A DNA stretch of 30,863 nt, from positions 1 through 30,863 of the forward strand of contig JAEZDR010000158.1 in the NCBI GenBank assembly GCA_023433265.1, given 5' to 3'. The first letter of the stretch is position 1. Each line of letters begins with the position of its first letter. Both the position numbers and the translations under genes were made by a program. Source of the DNA: Bacteroidota bacterium. GTDB taxonomy: Bacteria > Bacteroidota > Bacteroidia > Chitinophagales > Chitinophagaceae. Positions 1-6,700 of this stretch are shown here, piece by piece. Below the pieces are notes generated by a model, which ran no database searches, was not told the DNA's origin, and saw only the letters and a program-made list of their open reading frames with translations.

Positions 1-243
1 GGCTACATATTGGGTATCTACACCATAGCGGCGAAGATGATTAATGGCCGATTGACCAATTGCATTATCAGGAACCTTAGAAACGAATACACCGTTTAAC
101 CCATAGTTCGATACAGCTACTGCTACATTTGCCTCACCACCACCATAAGTAACGTCAAAGCTATCGGACTGTACAAACCTTTCGAAACCGGGGGTAGATA
201 GCCTGAGCATTATTTCACCTAGTGTTACTACTTTTTTAGACAT
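1..243 (-). CDS. kdgK: 2-keto-3-deoxygluconate kinase, N-terminal part (cut by window edge)
   Basis: PfkB/ribokinase-family sugar kinase that phosphorylates 2-keto-3-deoxygluconate (KDG) to KDPG in the cytoplasm. Only the first 81 codons lie in the window and the frame runs off the left edge. The ATG at 243 opens with MSKKVVTLGEIMLRLS, the usual PfkB first strand. Residues 34-43 read GGGEANVAVA, the family's substrate-binding glycine-rich turn, where KDG kinases often have this GGxEAN form. Residues 53-64 (FVSKVPDNAIGQ) fit the next conserved PfkB segment. It diverges from eda, whose enzyme consumes the KinG product KDPG, and this pairing is what narrows the substrate. The C-terminal catalytic Asp motif is outside the window. 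A fructokinase-like specificity cannot be fully excluded, but context favours KDG. Confidence 0.86.
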   Translation of the reverse strand, partial: MSKKVVTLGEIMLRLSTPGFERFVQSDSFDVTYGGGEANVAVAVSNYGLNGVFVSKVPDNAIGQSAINHLRRYGVDTQYVA

Positions 244-266
244 GACTTTGTTGTTTGTTTGCCTTT

Positions 267-274
267 CAAAAGTA
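267..274 (-). promoter_or_regulatory. Putative -7 promoter box for kdgK
   Basis: On the minus strand this reads TACTTTTG, a perfect match to the Bacteroidota -7 element TAnnTTTG, ending 23 bases before the kdgK ATG. No TTTG lies at the usual 19-21-base spacing; the nearest TTTG is about 24 bases upstream. The call rests mainly on the -7 match and position. Confidence 0.45.
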
Positions 275-313
275 GCCACAACTATTGTTGGCATGGGCCA
301 AAAAGTTCGGATA

Positions 314-347
314 CGTTTGCGTAGATATACTATTAGTCGTTTGCATA
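314..347. promoter_or_regulatory. Two direct 10-mers in the kdgK-eda divergent intergenic region
   Basis: CGTTTGCGTA (314-323) and CGTTTGCATA (338-347) differ at one base and start 24 bp apart, in the 192-bp divergent space between kdgK and eda. This is a sensible place for operators of a hexuronate-responsive regulator. CG followed by TTTGC resembles a half site of LacI-family operators, but neither copy makes a full palindrome. The function is inference. Confidence 0.25.
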
Positions 348-435
348 CAATTAGGAAATATTGTGCTAACCTCGCATTGCCCTACGGCCCTCTGAAAAGA
401 TTGCCAGGGATAATGTTTAACGATTGACTCCAGCT

Positions 436-1092
436 ATGAACAAGGCAGACATCAGCAATATTATAATGCAACAAGCAGTGCTTCCTTTATTTTTCCACAA
501 GGACAGCACTGTATGTACCGAGGTAATGCGGTCACTATATGGCGCAGGTATTAAGGCGATTGAGTACACCAATAGGGGCGAAGCTGCCTTCGCTAATTTC
601 AAACAAATGAAGGCTGTTCGCGACGCTGAGTTACCCGGTTTGTTTATCGGTATCGGCACCATTAAAAACCGCAACCAGGCCAGGGCATTTATTGAAGCTG
701 GTGCCGACTACTTAATTAGTCCCGGACTCGTAGCCGAAGTAGCAGAAGAGGCTGCCGCTTCAGGAACCCTTTATTCACCCGGATGTATGACCCCCAGCGA
801 GATTATTGCTGCTGAAAACATGGGTCTGGACCTGATAAAAATATTCCCCGGCAACGTGTTGGGCACAGGCTTTATTTCGGCAATTAAGGAGATATTCCCA
901 TCGGTTTCCTTTATGGTAACAGGGGGTGTGGAGCCCACGGAAGATAATTTGAAGGGATGGTTTAATGCCGGCGTTTCTGCCGTAGGTATGGGAAGCAAAC
1001 TCATTACAAAACAGTTGCTGGAAGCTAAGGATTACGAGGGCTTGGAGAAAGCCACGGCTCAGCTTCTTACACTAATTTCAAAAGTAAGATAG
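436..1092 (+). CDS. eda: 2-dehydro-3-deoxy-phosphogluconate (KDPG) aldolase / 4-hydroxy-2-oxoglutarate aldolase
   Basis: Class I aldolase of the Entner-Doudoroff/hexuronate route, cleaving KDPG to pyruvate and glyceraldehyde-3-phosphate in the cytoplasm. The 218-residue TIM barrel carries the expected catalytic pair: E43 in AIEYTNRG and the Schiff-base lysine K135 in LIKIFPG, close to the known E. coli Eda positions (E45, K133). The IGIGTI strand (71-76), SPGCMTPSE (114-122) and VTGGVEP near the C-terminus are further family landmarks. The start is taken as ATG 436; a TTG four codons upstream is in frame but less likely. Length is normal for the family. It is followed after 1 bp by the hexuronate-type transporter, so the two are almost certainly cotranscribed, and kdgK diverges upstream. 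Confidence 0.93.
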   Translation: MNKADISNIIMQQAVLPLFFHKDSTVCTEVMRSLYGAGIKAIEYTNRGEAAFANFKQMKAVRDAELPGLFIGIGTIKNRNQARAFIEAGADYLISPGLVAEVAEEAAASGTLYSPGCMTPSEIIAAENMGLDLIKIFPGNVLGTGFISAIKEIFPSVSFMVTGGVEPTEDNLKGWFNAGVSAVGMGSKLITKQLLEAKDYEGLEKATAQLLTLISKVR

Positions 1093-1093
1093 T

Positions 1094-2557
1094 ATGTCAG
1101 CAAGCAACCTCCAGCCATCCGGCACAAAGAGCTCTAACTACAGGTGGACTATTTGTAGCCTATTGTTTTTTGCTACCACTATTAACTACCTCGACAGGCA
1201 GGTTCTTTCTTTAACCTGGAAAGACCATCTTGTTCCCGAGTTTCATTGGACCGATAGCGACTACGGAACAATTACCGCTTTATTCTCCATATTTTATGCA
1301 ATATCCATGTTGTTTGCCGGCAGATTTGTAGACTGGATGGATACCAAAAAAGGCTTTTTGTGGGCTATTGGTATCTGGAGTATCGGCGCTTGTATCCACG
1401 CTTATTGCGGTATTGCAACTTCGGGCTTACTTACAGGCAATTGGTTCGTTAGCTTCGAGGGAGCAAAGGAGTCCCTGGATAAAGTTGGTGACACAGCCCT
1501 TGTACTTTCAACCAGTGTTAGTTTATTCATATTCGCTCGTCTGATATTGGCAATCGGTGAAGCGGGCAACTTTCCAGCAGCCATTAAAGCAACCGCTGAA
1601 TACTTTCCAAAAAAAGACAGGGCGTTGGCTACAAGCATTTTCAATGCAGGCGCAACAGTAGGTGCTCTCGCTGCCCCCGTAAGTATTCCTTTTATTGCTG
1701 ATGCCTGGGGTTGGGAAATGGCATTCATCTTAATTGGCGCTTTAGGTTTTGTATGGATGGGTTTTTGGATCCTGCTTTATCATAAACCGGAAGCCTGCAA
1801 GAAAGTTAACAAAGCAGAACTGGAATACATTCAACAAGACGTAATTGTACACACTGGCGTGAGCGAATCCGCCACCATTGCAGCGGGCAGGAAAATGAGT
1901 TTTGCTGAATGCTTCAGATATAAACAAACATGGGCATTTGCTTTCGGAAAGTTCATGACCGATGGCGTCTGGTGGTTCTTCCTGTTTTGGACACCGGCTT
2001 ACCTTAAGGATATTTACAAGATGTCGGGTACAGAAAGCGCCCTGCCGCTGTTTGTACTCTACATGATAACGCTACTCTCAATCATAGGAGGATGGCTTCC
2101 AACCTATTTCGTTGACAAGAAAAAGATGAATCCTTACGAGGGAAGGATGCGCGCGATGCTGATATTTGCTTTCTTCCCATTGCTTGCCTTACTGGCGCAA
2201 CCTCTCGGTTCGTATAGTCCCTGGATACCGGTAATTATCATTGGCATTGCCGGTGCTGCTCACCAGGCATGGTCAGCTAATATATTTTCTACCGTTGGAG
2301 ATATGTTTCCAAAGCAGGCGATAGCAACTGTTACCGGTATTGGCGGTATGGCCGGGGGCATTGGTTCCTTCCTCATTAACAAAGGGTCAGGCGTATTGTT
2401 TACGCATGCCGGAGACACTGAAATGCAGTTCATGGGTTTTGAGGGCAAAGAAGCAGGCTATTTCATCGTTTTCTCTATATGCGCGGTAGCCTACCTAATT
2501 GGTTGGGCCGTAATGAAAACTCTTGTACCCAAAATGAAGGTGATAACAATCTCCTAG
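1094..2557 (+). CDS. MFS transporter, hexuronate (ExuT)-like
   Basis: Inner-membrane major facilitator protein of 487 residues with about 12 hydrophobic segments, probably importing glucuronate/galacturonate or a related sugar acid by proton symport. NYLDRQVLS (31-39) in TM1 is the signature of the anion:cation symporter/ExuT branch. The TM2-TM3 loop reads GRFVDWMDTKKGF, the MFS motif-A position, and GEAGNFPAAIKATAEYFP near residue 160 is typical of hexuronate transporters. An extra roughly 35-residue hydrophilic loop near residues 105-140 makes it longer than E. coli ExuT (about 430); such an insert is common in Bacteroidota members as far as I recall. The ATG lies 1 bp after the eda stop, so translation is likely coupled. 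Substrate is inferred from signature and neighbours, and no sugar specificity can be read directly. Confidence 0.85.
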   Translation: MSASNLQPSGTKSSNYRWTICSLLFFATTINYLDRQVLSLTWKDHLVPEFHWTDSDYGTITALFSIFYAISMLFAGRFVDWMDTKKGFLWAIGIWSIGACIHAYCGIATSGLLTGNWFVSFEGAKESLDKVGDTALVLSTSVSLFIFARLILAIGEAGNFPAAIKATAEYFPKKDRALATSIFNAGATVGALAAPVSIPFIADAWGWEMAFILIGALGFVWMGFWILLYHKPEACKKVNKAELEYIQQDVIVHTGVSESATIAAGRKMSFAECFRYKQTWAFAFGKFMTDGVWWFFLFWTPAYLKDIYKMSGTESALPLFVLYMITLLSIIGGWLPTYFVDKKKMNPYEGRMRAMLIFAFFPLLALLAQPLGSYSPWIPVIIIGIAGAAHQAWSANIFSTVGDMFPKQAIATVTGIGGMAGGIGSFLINKGSGVLFTHAGDTEMQFMGFEGKEAGYFIVFSICAVAYLIGWAVMKTLVPKMKVITIS

Positions 2558-2617
2558 AAACAGGAAAGTACCCGGTAGTGATAATGCTTTGCTCTCATTA
2601 TATAAGCCAATAGCTTA

Positions 2618-3133
2618 TCATGGGTTGGTACCTATCTGTTTGGCAAGTACAAGGAATTCTATGTCTTCAAGCGCTTCACTTAATGGGTCCTCCGTATAAG
2701 GCAACTTCTCTCCTGTGGGAAGATAACCGTGCCTCACGTACCAATTAACAAGTTCAGTCCGCTTTTCTATTACAGTCATCACTATCCTGCTGCAACCATT
2801 GGTAGCGGCCAGCGTTTCACTGAAGCGCAACAGCGATCGGCCTATACCTTTTGCTTGCAGCCCCGGATCAACGGACAAGAGGCCGAGGTACAGGTTTTCG
2901 CCATCCCGCTGCAGGTAAACACATCCTGCAGCCTGTTGGTTGTGGACACCGATGTATAATGCACCGCCATCCGCCCCCATTAATTGGCGAATACCGTTCT
3001 CGTCTATCCTGTCCCCCTTGAAAAGGTACTTCTCCGACGTCCAGCCTCCTGTGCCCACAGTGGGCCTGTATGCACTGTTAACCAACCTTGTCAAAACAGG
3101 TATATCTTTCGCGGATGCTTGCCTTATATCCAT
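2618..3133 (-). CDS. GNAT family N-acetyltransferase
   Basis: Cytoplasmic acetyl-CoA-dependent acyltransferase of 171 residues; the acceptor is unknown. The chosen ATG at 3133 begins MDIRQASAKDIPVLTRLVN, a classic GNAT opening (beta1-alpha1). The acetyl-CoA pyrophosphate-binding motif A is seen as LSVDPGLQAKGIGRSLL, containing the Q-x-x-G-x-G loop, followed by alpha3. The C-terminal NWYVRHGYLPTGEKLPY matches the motif B Tyr/Phe region (WYxxxGF type). The frame extends upstream to another ATG at 3196, but that 21-residue extension lacks GNAT features and lowers the fit. The gene converges with the transporter at 2557. The family is firm, the substrate unassigned. Confidence 0.82.
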   Translation of the reverse strand: MDIRQASAKDIPVLTRLVNSAYRPTVGTGGWTSEKYLFKGDRIDENGIRQLMGADGGALYIGVHNQQAAGCVYLQRDGENLYLGLLSVDPGLQAKGIGRSLLRFSETLAATNGCSRIVMTVIEKRTELVNWYVRHGYLPTGEKLPYTEDPLSEALEDIEFLVLAKQIGTNP

Positions 3134-3226
3134 AGCGGTAGGCAAAGAAAAGCAACAATAAGAAGAAACTATGGCCGGTTGTAAACGTGGGCTCATATAA
3201 CTATCCCGGAGAATATATCATGGCAT

Positions 3227-3246
3227 TAAATGACAGTTGTCATTTA
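3227..3246. repeat. 20-bp perfect palindrome, possible operator
   Basis: Two 9-bp arms, TAAATGACA and TGTCATTTA, are separated by GT. The site sits between the divergent GNAT gene (start 3133) and the coiled-coil gene (start 3354), about 107 bp before the latter. Size and near-zero spacing suit a dimeric repressor better than a terminator, and no T-run follows. No regulator is encoded nearby. Confidence 0.45.
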
Positions 3247-3285
3247 CCATCCTATCAACTGTTAATACATTTATATCGCTCCTGA

Positions 3286-3329
3286 TTGCAGCCGAAGAAG
3301 GACTGTTAACACCACAGCTAAGGCTGCAA
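3286..3329 (+). other. Possible leader hairpin before the coiled-coil gene
   Basis: TTGCAGCC (3286-3293) pairs perfectly with GGCTGCAA (3322-3329). An internal CTGT/ACAG pair could extend the structure. It ends 24 bases before the ATG at 3354 and has no terminal U-run, so if transcribed it would be a 5'-UTR structure and not a terminator. Function is unknown. Confidence 0.3.
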
Positions 3330-3353
3330 AATCATTAACCAAAAGTTCTTCGT

Positions 3354-3995
3354 ATGAAAAAGATAACGCTGCTTAAATTCCCGCACCAGTATTACGAACC
3401 GCATAAGAAAACTACGGAAATGCTGGAACTCCTTGCCATTGGAAAAGCAAGAAACGAGAGAGACGAAAGAAAAGAGATTGACAAACTCCGTGAAGAGAAA
3501 GAACACATGGAAGAGATCATCAGAAACATCCCGATAGAAGCGATGAGGCTCTCGGACGAAGTCAAGTTGTTTGAGCGGGAACTTTACGCACTTAAAACAG
3601 AGGAACAGGTGCAGGCATTTATTACCAAACAGCCAGACTTGTACGAGATAGCCAGGATGAACGAAACCTATGTTACCACAAGGCACCTGCTGGACCTGAA
3701 GCAACAGGAAATAAGGCAGCTTGAAGAATCGTTACACGCACAAATGCCTATGATACCGCTGCCCATTACGCAGAAGCATATCAATTTCATCAATAAAGAA
3801 ATCGAGAGGCGGGCAGAGGAAGACCTGGAATTAGATAGCTACAGGTTCCTTGAAACTGAGTTTTACAACGACGAAGGCCATTGGCAACGGTGTTACTCAG
3901 GTGTTCTATTTACGTGGCTGGTTAATAAAGGCGCAAAGAGGCAAACCAATACACGCCGAAAAACACGCAGGAGGATAACAGCGGAAGTAAACTAG
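3354..3995 (+). CDS. Unrecognised charged coiled-coil protein
   Basis: I do not recognise this 213-residue protein. It has no signal peptide or membrane segment, so it is probably cytoplasmic. Residues about 35-65 and 95-150 are rich in Glu/Lys/Arg/Leu with heptad-like spacing, suggesting coiled coils. The C-terminal third contains an aromatic patch (FYNDEGHWQRCYSGVLFTWL) and a very basic tail (KTRRRITAEVN and preceding Arg/Lys residues) that could contact nucleic acid. Coding quality is supported by its length, a single uninterrupted frame, an ATG start, and the absence of a convincing competitor. It stands alone: a GNAT gene diverges upstream and the HMA protein gene converges 10 bp downstream. 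Upstream lie a 20-bp palindrome and a hairpin. A stand-alone cargo or orphan accessory gene is possible; no function is assigned. Confidence 0.7.
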   Translation: MKKITLLKFPHQYYEPHKKTTEMLELLAIGKARNERDERKEIDKLREEKEHMEEIIRNIPIEAMRLSDEVKLFERELYALKTEEQVQAFITKQPDLYEIARMNETYVTTRHLLDLKQQEIRQLEESLHAQMPMIPLPITQKHINFINKEIERRAEEDLELDSYRFLETEFYNDEGHWQRCYSGVLFTWLVNKGAKRQTNTRRKTRRRITAEVN

Positions 3996-4005
3996 TTAAA
4001 TACCT

Positions 4006-4401
4006 TTACATAGGTGGTGTATGGCAAGGCCTTCCGGGCTTAGGGCCGCCGCCATCTTCTGCACGCTTACATATAGGGGGCAGTTTTTTGTAGGCTTCTT
4101 CTTCAGCTTTTATTTCATCAGCGTCAAAGCCGGCATTGGCAATGGCTGTTTGAATATAATTAAGGTTGATACGCTCAGGATAATATTGCACCCTTAGGGT
4201 TGCACTTTGGAGCTGGAAAGTCCAGCGTATAATGCCCGCATCGTTGTTTGGCCCTTTTTCGCGTGACAGGTATTTATCCAGCCGCTCTTTACAGTCCCAA
4301 CACTTCAACTGTGGAACTTTAATAGTGGCCCATTGAGCTTTCTGTGCCTGTGCAGATAACGCCAGGAATACAAAGGCCACAAGAACAATAACATTTTTCA
4401 T
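4006..4401 (-). CDS. Secreted heavy-metal-associated (HMA)-like domain protein
   Basis: A 131-residue exported protein. Residues 1-20 form a signal peptide (hydrophobic core, cleavage likely at SAQAQ-K). The next 75 residues fit a ferredoxin-like HMA/MerP fold: beta1 TIKVPQLKCWDC with a CxxC pair at C34 and C37 in the metal-binding loop, alpha1 ERLDKYLS, then ATLRVQYYPERINLNYIQTA and a final IANAGFDADEI, the usual AGYDA-type ending. Two more cysteines occur in the Gly/Pro-rich tail. Likely role is periplasmic binding or relay of a soft metal such as Cu or Zn; this is inference. It starts 9 bp after the pyrE stop on the same strand, so it probably shares the pyrE transcript, although no functional link is evident. 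Confidence 0.8.
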   Translation of the reverse strand: MKNVIVLVAFVFLALSAQAQKAQWATIKVPQLKCWDCKERLDKYLSREKGPNNDAGIIRWTFQLQSATLRVQYYPERINLNYIQTAIANAGFDADEIKAEEEAYKKLPPICKRAEDGGGPKPGRPCHTPPM

Positions 4402-4410
4402 AATAGGTAT

Positions 4411-5049
4411 TTAAGCCGGTATGCCTTGCCAATTAGCCGGATCCTCGCGCCACTGTAAGAGTACCTCATGTACAGAAGCAGGGATCATCTGCTTTTCTAC
4501 TGCTAGCTGAACCAGTGTGCCGTAATTGGTTAGCGACTTTACCGGGATATTGCTTTCTGTAAATATAGCGGCTGCTTTATCAAAACCATAGTTAAAAATT
4601 GAAACAAGGCCTATAACTTCCATCCCTGCTTCCTGTAGTGCTCTCACTACCGCCATGCTGCTCATGCCCGTAGAAATAAGATCCTCTACCACCACAACCC
4701 GCTTTCCACTCTCTACCTCACCTTCAATCATATTGCCAAGGCCATGTTCCTTTGCCTTGCTACGTACATAAACAAAGGGAAGCTTTAGCTGGTCGGCGGC
4801 GAGGGCGCCCCATGCAATACCGGCTGTGGCAACACCTGCAAGATATTCAGCGTCAGCAAACTCCTCGAAGAGCAGGTTACATAATTCGCTTTTAATAAAG
4901 TCTCTTATAAAAGGAAAGGACAATATTTTCCTGTTATCGCAGTAGATGGGGCTCTTCCATCCACTTGCCCATGTAAAAGGCTCGTGGGCAGCAAGTTTAA
5001 CAGCTTCTATCTGGAGCAGCTTTTCCGCTACAGCTTTTTCGTTTGTCAT
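4411..5049 (-). CDS. pyrE: Orotate phosphoribosyltransferase
   Basis: Cytoplasmic enzyme of de novo pyrimidine synthesis that joins orotate and PRPP to give orotidine-5'-phosphate. The 212-residue sequence has the PRPP-binding signature VVVVEDLISTGMSS at 118-131, the catalytic/flexible-loop residues RSKAKEHG (96-103), and the orotate-binding N-terminal segment FTWASGWKSPIYCDNR (25-40). The length is that of bacterial PyrE (about 210). The ATG at 5049 sits directly behind a TATCTTCG -7-like box, implying a very short or absent 5' leader. The gene for a secreted HMA-like protein follows 9 bp downstream. Confidence 0.97.
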   Translation of the reverse strand: MTNEKAVAEKLLQIEAVKLAAHEPFTWASGWKSPIYCDNRKILSFPFIRDFIKSELCNLLFEEFADAEYLAGVATAGIAWGALAADQLKLPFVYVRSKAKEHGLGNMIEGEVESGKRVVVVEDLISTGMSSMAVVRALQEAGMEVIGLVSIFNYGFDKAAAIFTESNIPVKSLTNYGTLVQLAVEKQMIPASVHEVLLQWREDPANWQGIPA

Positions 5050-5053
5050 AGGG

Positions 5054-5061
5054 CGAAGATA
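5054..5061 (-). promoter_or_regulatory. Putative -7 promoter box for pyrE
   Basis: The minus strand reads TATCTTCG, one mismatch from TAnnTTTG, ending 4 bases upstream of the pyrE ATG. If functional, the transcript would be essentially leaderless. Weak because of the mismatch and the lack of a clear -33 TTTG. Confidence 0.3.
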
Positions 5062-5119
5062 CTAATATGCTCATGTTTGGCTGGGGGCACCTAATTTGCG
5101 CAGAAACCTAAAGCAGCGT

Positions 5120-5536
5120 ATGGCAAAAGAGATAATTGCAGCAGGAGGGCTCGTCACCAATCAAAAGGGTGAACTGTTGATGATCTTCAGGCGGGGTAAA
5201 TGGGACTTGCCCAAAGGAAAGTTAGATGAAGGAGAACGCATTGAGGAATGTGCTTTGCGCGAGGTGGAAGAAGAAACCGGTTTGCAAAACATCAACCGGG
5301 GCAAACTGATAGACATAACCATACACTATTATGAAGAAGAGGGCGGACAAATAATCAAGAAAACCTATTGGTACGAGATGAGCATCAATGGTCATCAGGC
5401 ATTGAAACCGCAAACAGAAGAAGGGATTTCCGAAGCCAAATGGGTATCCAAAGCAACTATAGACGATTGCCTGGCGAATACTTATGAAAATATAAGACAA
5501 ATAATTGCAAAATCGGGGTGGTTGCAGCGCTGGTAA
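5120..5536 (+). CDS. Nudix hydrolase
   Basis: Cytoplasmic Mg-dependent hydrolase of nucleoside-diphosphate-linked compounds, 138 residues. The Nudix box is complete and canonical at 33-55: G33, E39, then REVEEETGL (47-55), preceded by GKWDLPKGKL, the typical 'WxLPKGK' lead-in seen in Ap4A/NTP-type Nudix proteins. The ATG at 5120 is preferred; an in-frame TTG 24 bp upstream lies in the promoter-like region CTAATTTG and would add eight basic residues with no family support. It diverges from pyrE with 70 bp between starts, and the DUF2892 gene follows 48 bp downstream. The exact substrate (dinucleoside polyphosphate, oxidised nucleotide, ADP-ribose) cannot be told. Confidence 0.9.
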   Translation: MAKEIIAAGGLVTNQKGELLMIFRRGKWDLPKGKLDEGERIEECALREVEEETGLQNINRGKLIDITIHYYEEEGGQIIKKTYWYEMSINGHQALKPQTEEGISEAKWVSKATIDDCLANTYENIRQIIAKSGWLQRW

Positions 5537-5584
5537 CTGGCCGGAGGTACAGGGTTTGCCCTTGTTTTAGAAAGCAGGCAGCGT

Positions 5585-5998
5585 ATGAAAATAGATTTTG
5601 GATTTAAGGATCATGTGAGGAAAAACACACCTGACGCGACCCAGCGAAAAATAGATAAAGAGATAGCAAGTAATATCGCGTACTACCGTACGGAGAACTA
5701 TGAATCCATCAGGAAGCGTATTAATGATTTAGATGCAAAATGGGATATAGAGCGCGCACTGGAACTGAATGCTTCCACCATTGCATTAGCAAGCGTGGTA
5801 TTAGGCGCAACTATCAACAGGAAGTGGCTTTGGCTTTCGGGCCTGGTATGCAGTTTTCTTGCGCAGCATGCCATCCAGGGCTGGTGCCCGCCTTTGCCAT
5901 TGTTTAGAAAGATGGGATTACGAACAAGGAAAGAACTTGACAAGGAACGTTACGCGCTGATAGATGTTTTAAGAGAGCGCAAGGTGGCCTATAACTAA
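5585..5998 (+). CDS. DUF2892-type small membrane protein
   Basis: A 137-residue protein with a charged N-terminal half (residues 1-55, no signal peptide) and a two-helix membrane module at about 60-105: ALELNASTIALASVVLGATI, then KWLWLSGLVCSFLAQHAIQG, followed by WCPPLPLFRKMGLRTRKELD. This 'G-W-C-P...FR..G.RT..E' ending is characteristic of DUF2892 (YgaP-like C-terminal) proteins. In that family the domain is often attached to rhodanese; here no rhodanese is present and the N-terminal part is a unique charged helix. It lies 48 bp after the Nudix gene and is closed by the strong terminator at 6036. Function unknown. Confidence 0.72.
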   Translation: MKIDFGFKDHVRKNTPDATQRKIDKEIASNIAYYRTENYESIRKRINDLDAKWDIERALELNASTIALASVVLGATINRKWLWLSGLVCSFLAQHAIQGWCPPLPLFRKMGLRTRKELDKERYALIDVLRERKVAYN

Positions 5999-6035
5999 AG
6001 GATTGTATACTGGTAAGCAATACACCTGATACAGC

Positions 6036-6061
6036 AACTGCCGGCCCTGGGGCCGGCAGTT
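6036..6061. terminator. Strong bidirectional intrinsic terminator
   Basis: A 12-bp perfect GC-rich stem (AACTGCCGGCCC / GGGCCGGCAGTT) around TG, followed on the plus strand by TTTAATTATT and preceded by A/T-containing sequence for the minus strand. It lies between the convergent ends of the DUF2892 gene (5998) and marC (6091). The stem is very stable but the U-tract is modest. Confidence 0.8.
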
Positions 6062-6090
6062 TAATTATTGGAATGATTCTATTTACTGCA

Positions 6091-6666
6091 CTAATGGGTG
6101 GTGAAAGCCCCAAGGTTGGTGCTGAATATTTTCACCGCTATCGCTATCAGGATAACACCAAAGAACTTACGCACGGCTATAAGGCCCGCTTTACCAAGCA
6201 CTCTTTCTATCCACCGCAATGACAAGAGGACGGCGTAAACAATCACAAGATTGATGAGAATGCCCAACAGGATATAGGTTGCCGTATAATTGGCTTTCAG
6301 CGACATGATGGTAGTGAGGGTTCCACTCCCGGCAATGATGGGAAAGGCAATAGGTACTACCGTACCGGCCGCGGCATCTTTATCTCCCTTGAATATTTCA
6401 TGTCCCAATACCATCTCAAGCCCAAGGAGGAAAATGACAAGTGAACCTCCTACCGCAAACGACCTGATATCTACACCCAGGATATTCAGAAACTCCTTTC
6501 CTAAATACAGGAAAAGAATCATTAGTCCCCCCGATATCAGTGTTGCTTTCAACGAGTTTATCGATCCCATCTTCGTCTTAATAGATATAAGCAGCGGGAT
6601 GGAACCAATGATGTCGATGACGGCAAACAGCGTAAAAGTAACTGTGAGTAAGGCGTTTACGTCCAT
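6091..6666 (-). CDS. MarC family integral membrane protein
   Basis: Inner-membrane protein of 191 residues with six hydrophobic segments in the MarC (UPF0056) arrangement. Landmarks are the N-terminal LFAVIDIIGSIPLLISI, equivalent to the family's 'F...DP.G..P.F', the central IFLLGLEMVLG, and PIAFPIIAGSGTLTTIM, the family's highly conserved P-x-A-x-P-x-x-x-G-P-G region in which the second P is S here. Once linked to multiple antibiotic resistance, MarC proteins have no proven transport role. The ATG at 6666 is chosen; the in-frame TTG at 6678 is inside a perfect -7 promoter box, so it cannot be a translated start from that promoter. It ends opposite the terminator at 6036-6061. Confidence 0.9.
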   Translation of the reverse strand: MDVNALLTVTFTLFAVIDIIGSIPLLISIKTKMGSINSLKATLISGGLMILFLYLGKEFLNILGVDIRSFAVGGSLVIFLLGLEMVLGHEIFKGDKDAAAGTVVPIAFPIIAGSGTLTTIMSLKANYTATYILLGILINLVIVYAVLLSLRWIERVLGKAGLIAVRKFFGVILIAIAVKIFSTNLGAFTTH

Positions 6667-6675
6667 AAGTTGAGG

Positions 6676-6683
6676 CAAAGATA
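6676..6683 (-). promoter_or_regulatory. -7 promoter box for marC
   Basis: Minus strand TATCTTTG is an exact TAnnTTTG match ending 9 bases before the marC ATG at 6666. It implies a transcript start only a few bases before the ATG and decides against the upstream TTG start. It partly abuts the 3' end of the btuB-like gene (6701). Confidence 0.55.
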
Positions 6684-6700
6684 GCAGATAGCCGCTATGC

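Noticed and set aside
242..427. Short plus-strand ORF before eda
   Set aside because: It occupies the divergent promoter region, overlaps the kdgK -7 box, and its product shows no domain or signal.
2602..2618. Short hairpin ATAAGC-CAATA-GCTTAT as a terminator between the transporter and the GNAT gene
   Set aside because: The stem is six AT-rich base pairs with no following T-run, and it overlaps the GNAT stop codon; too weak to call.
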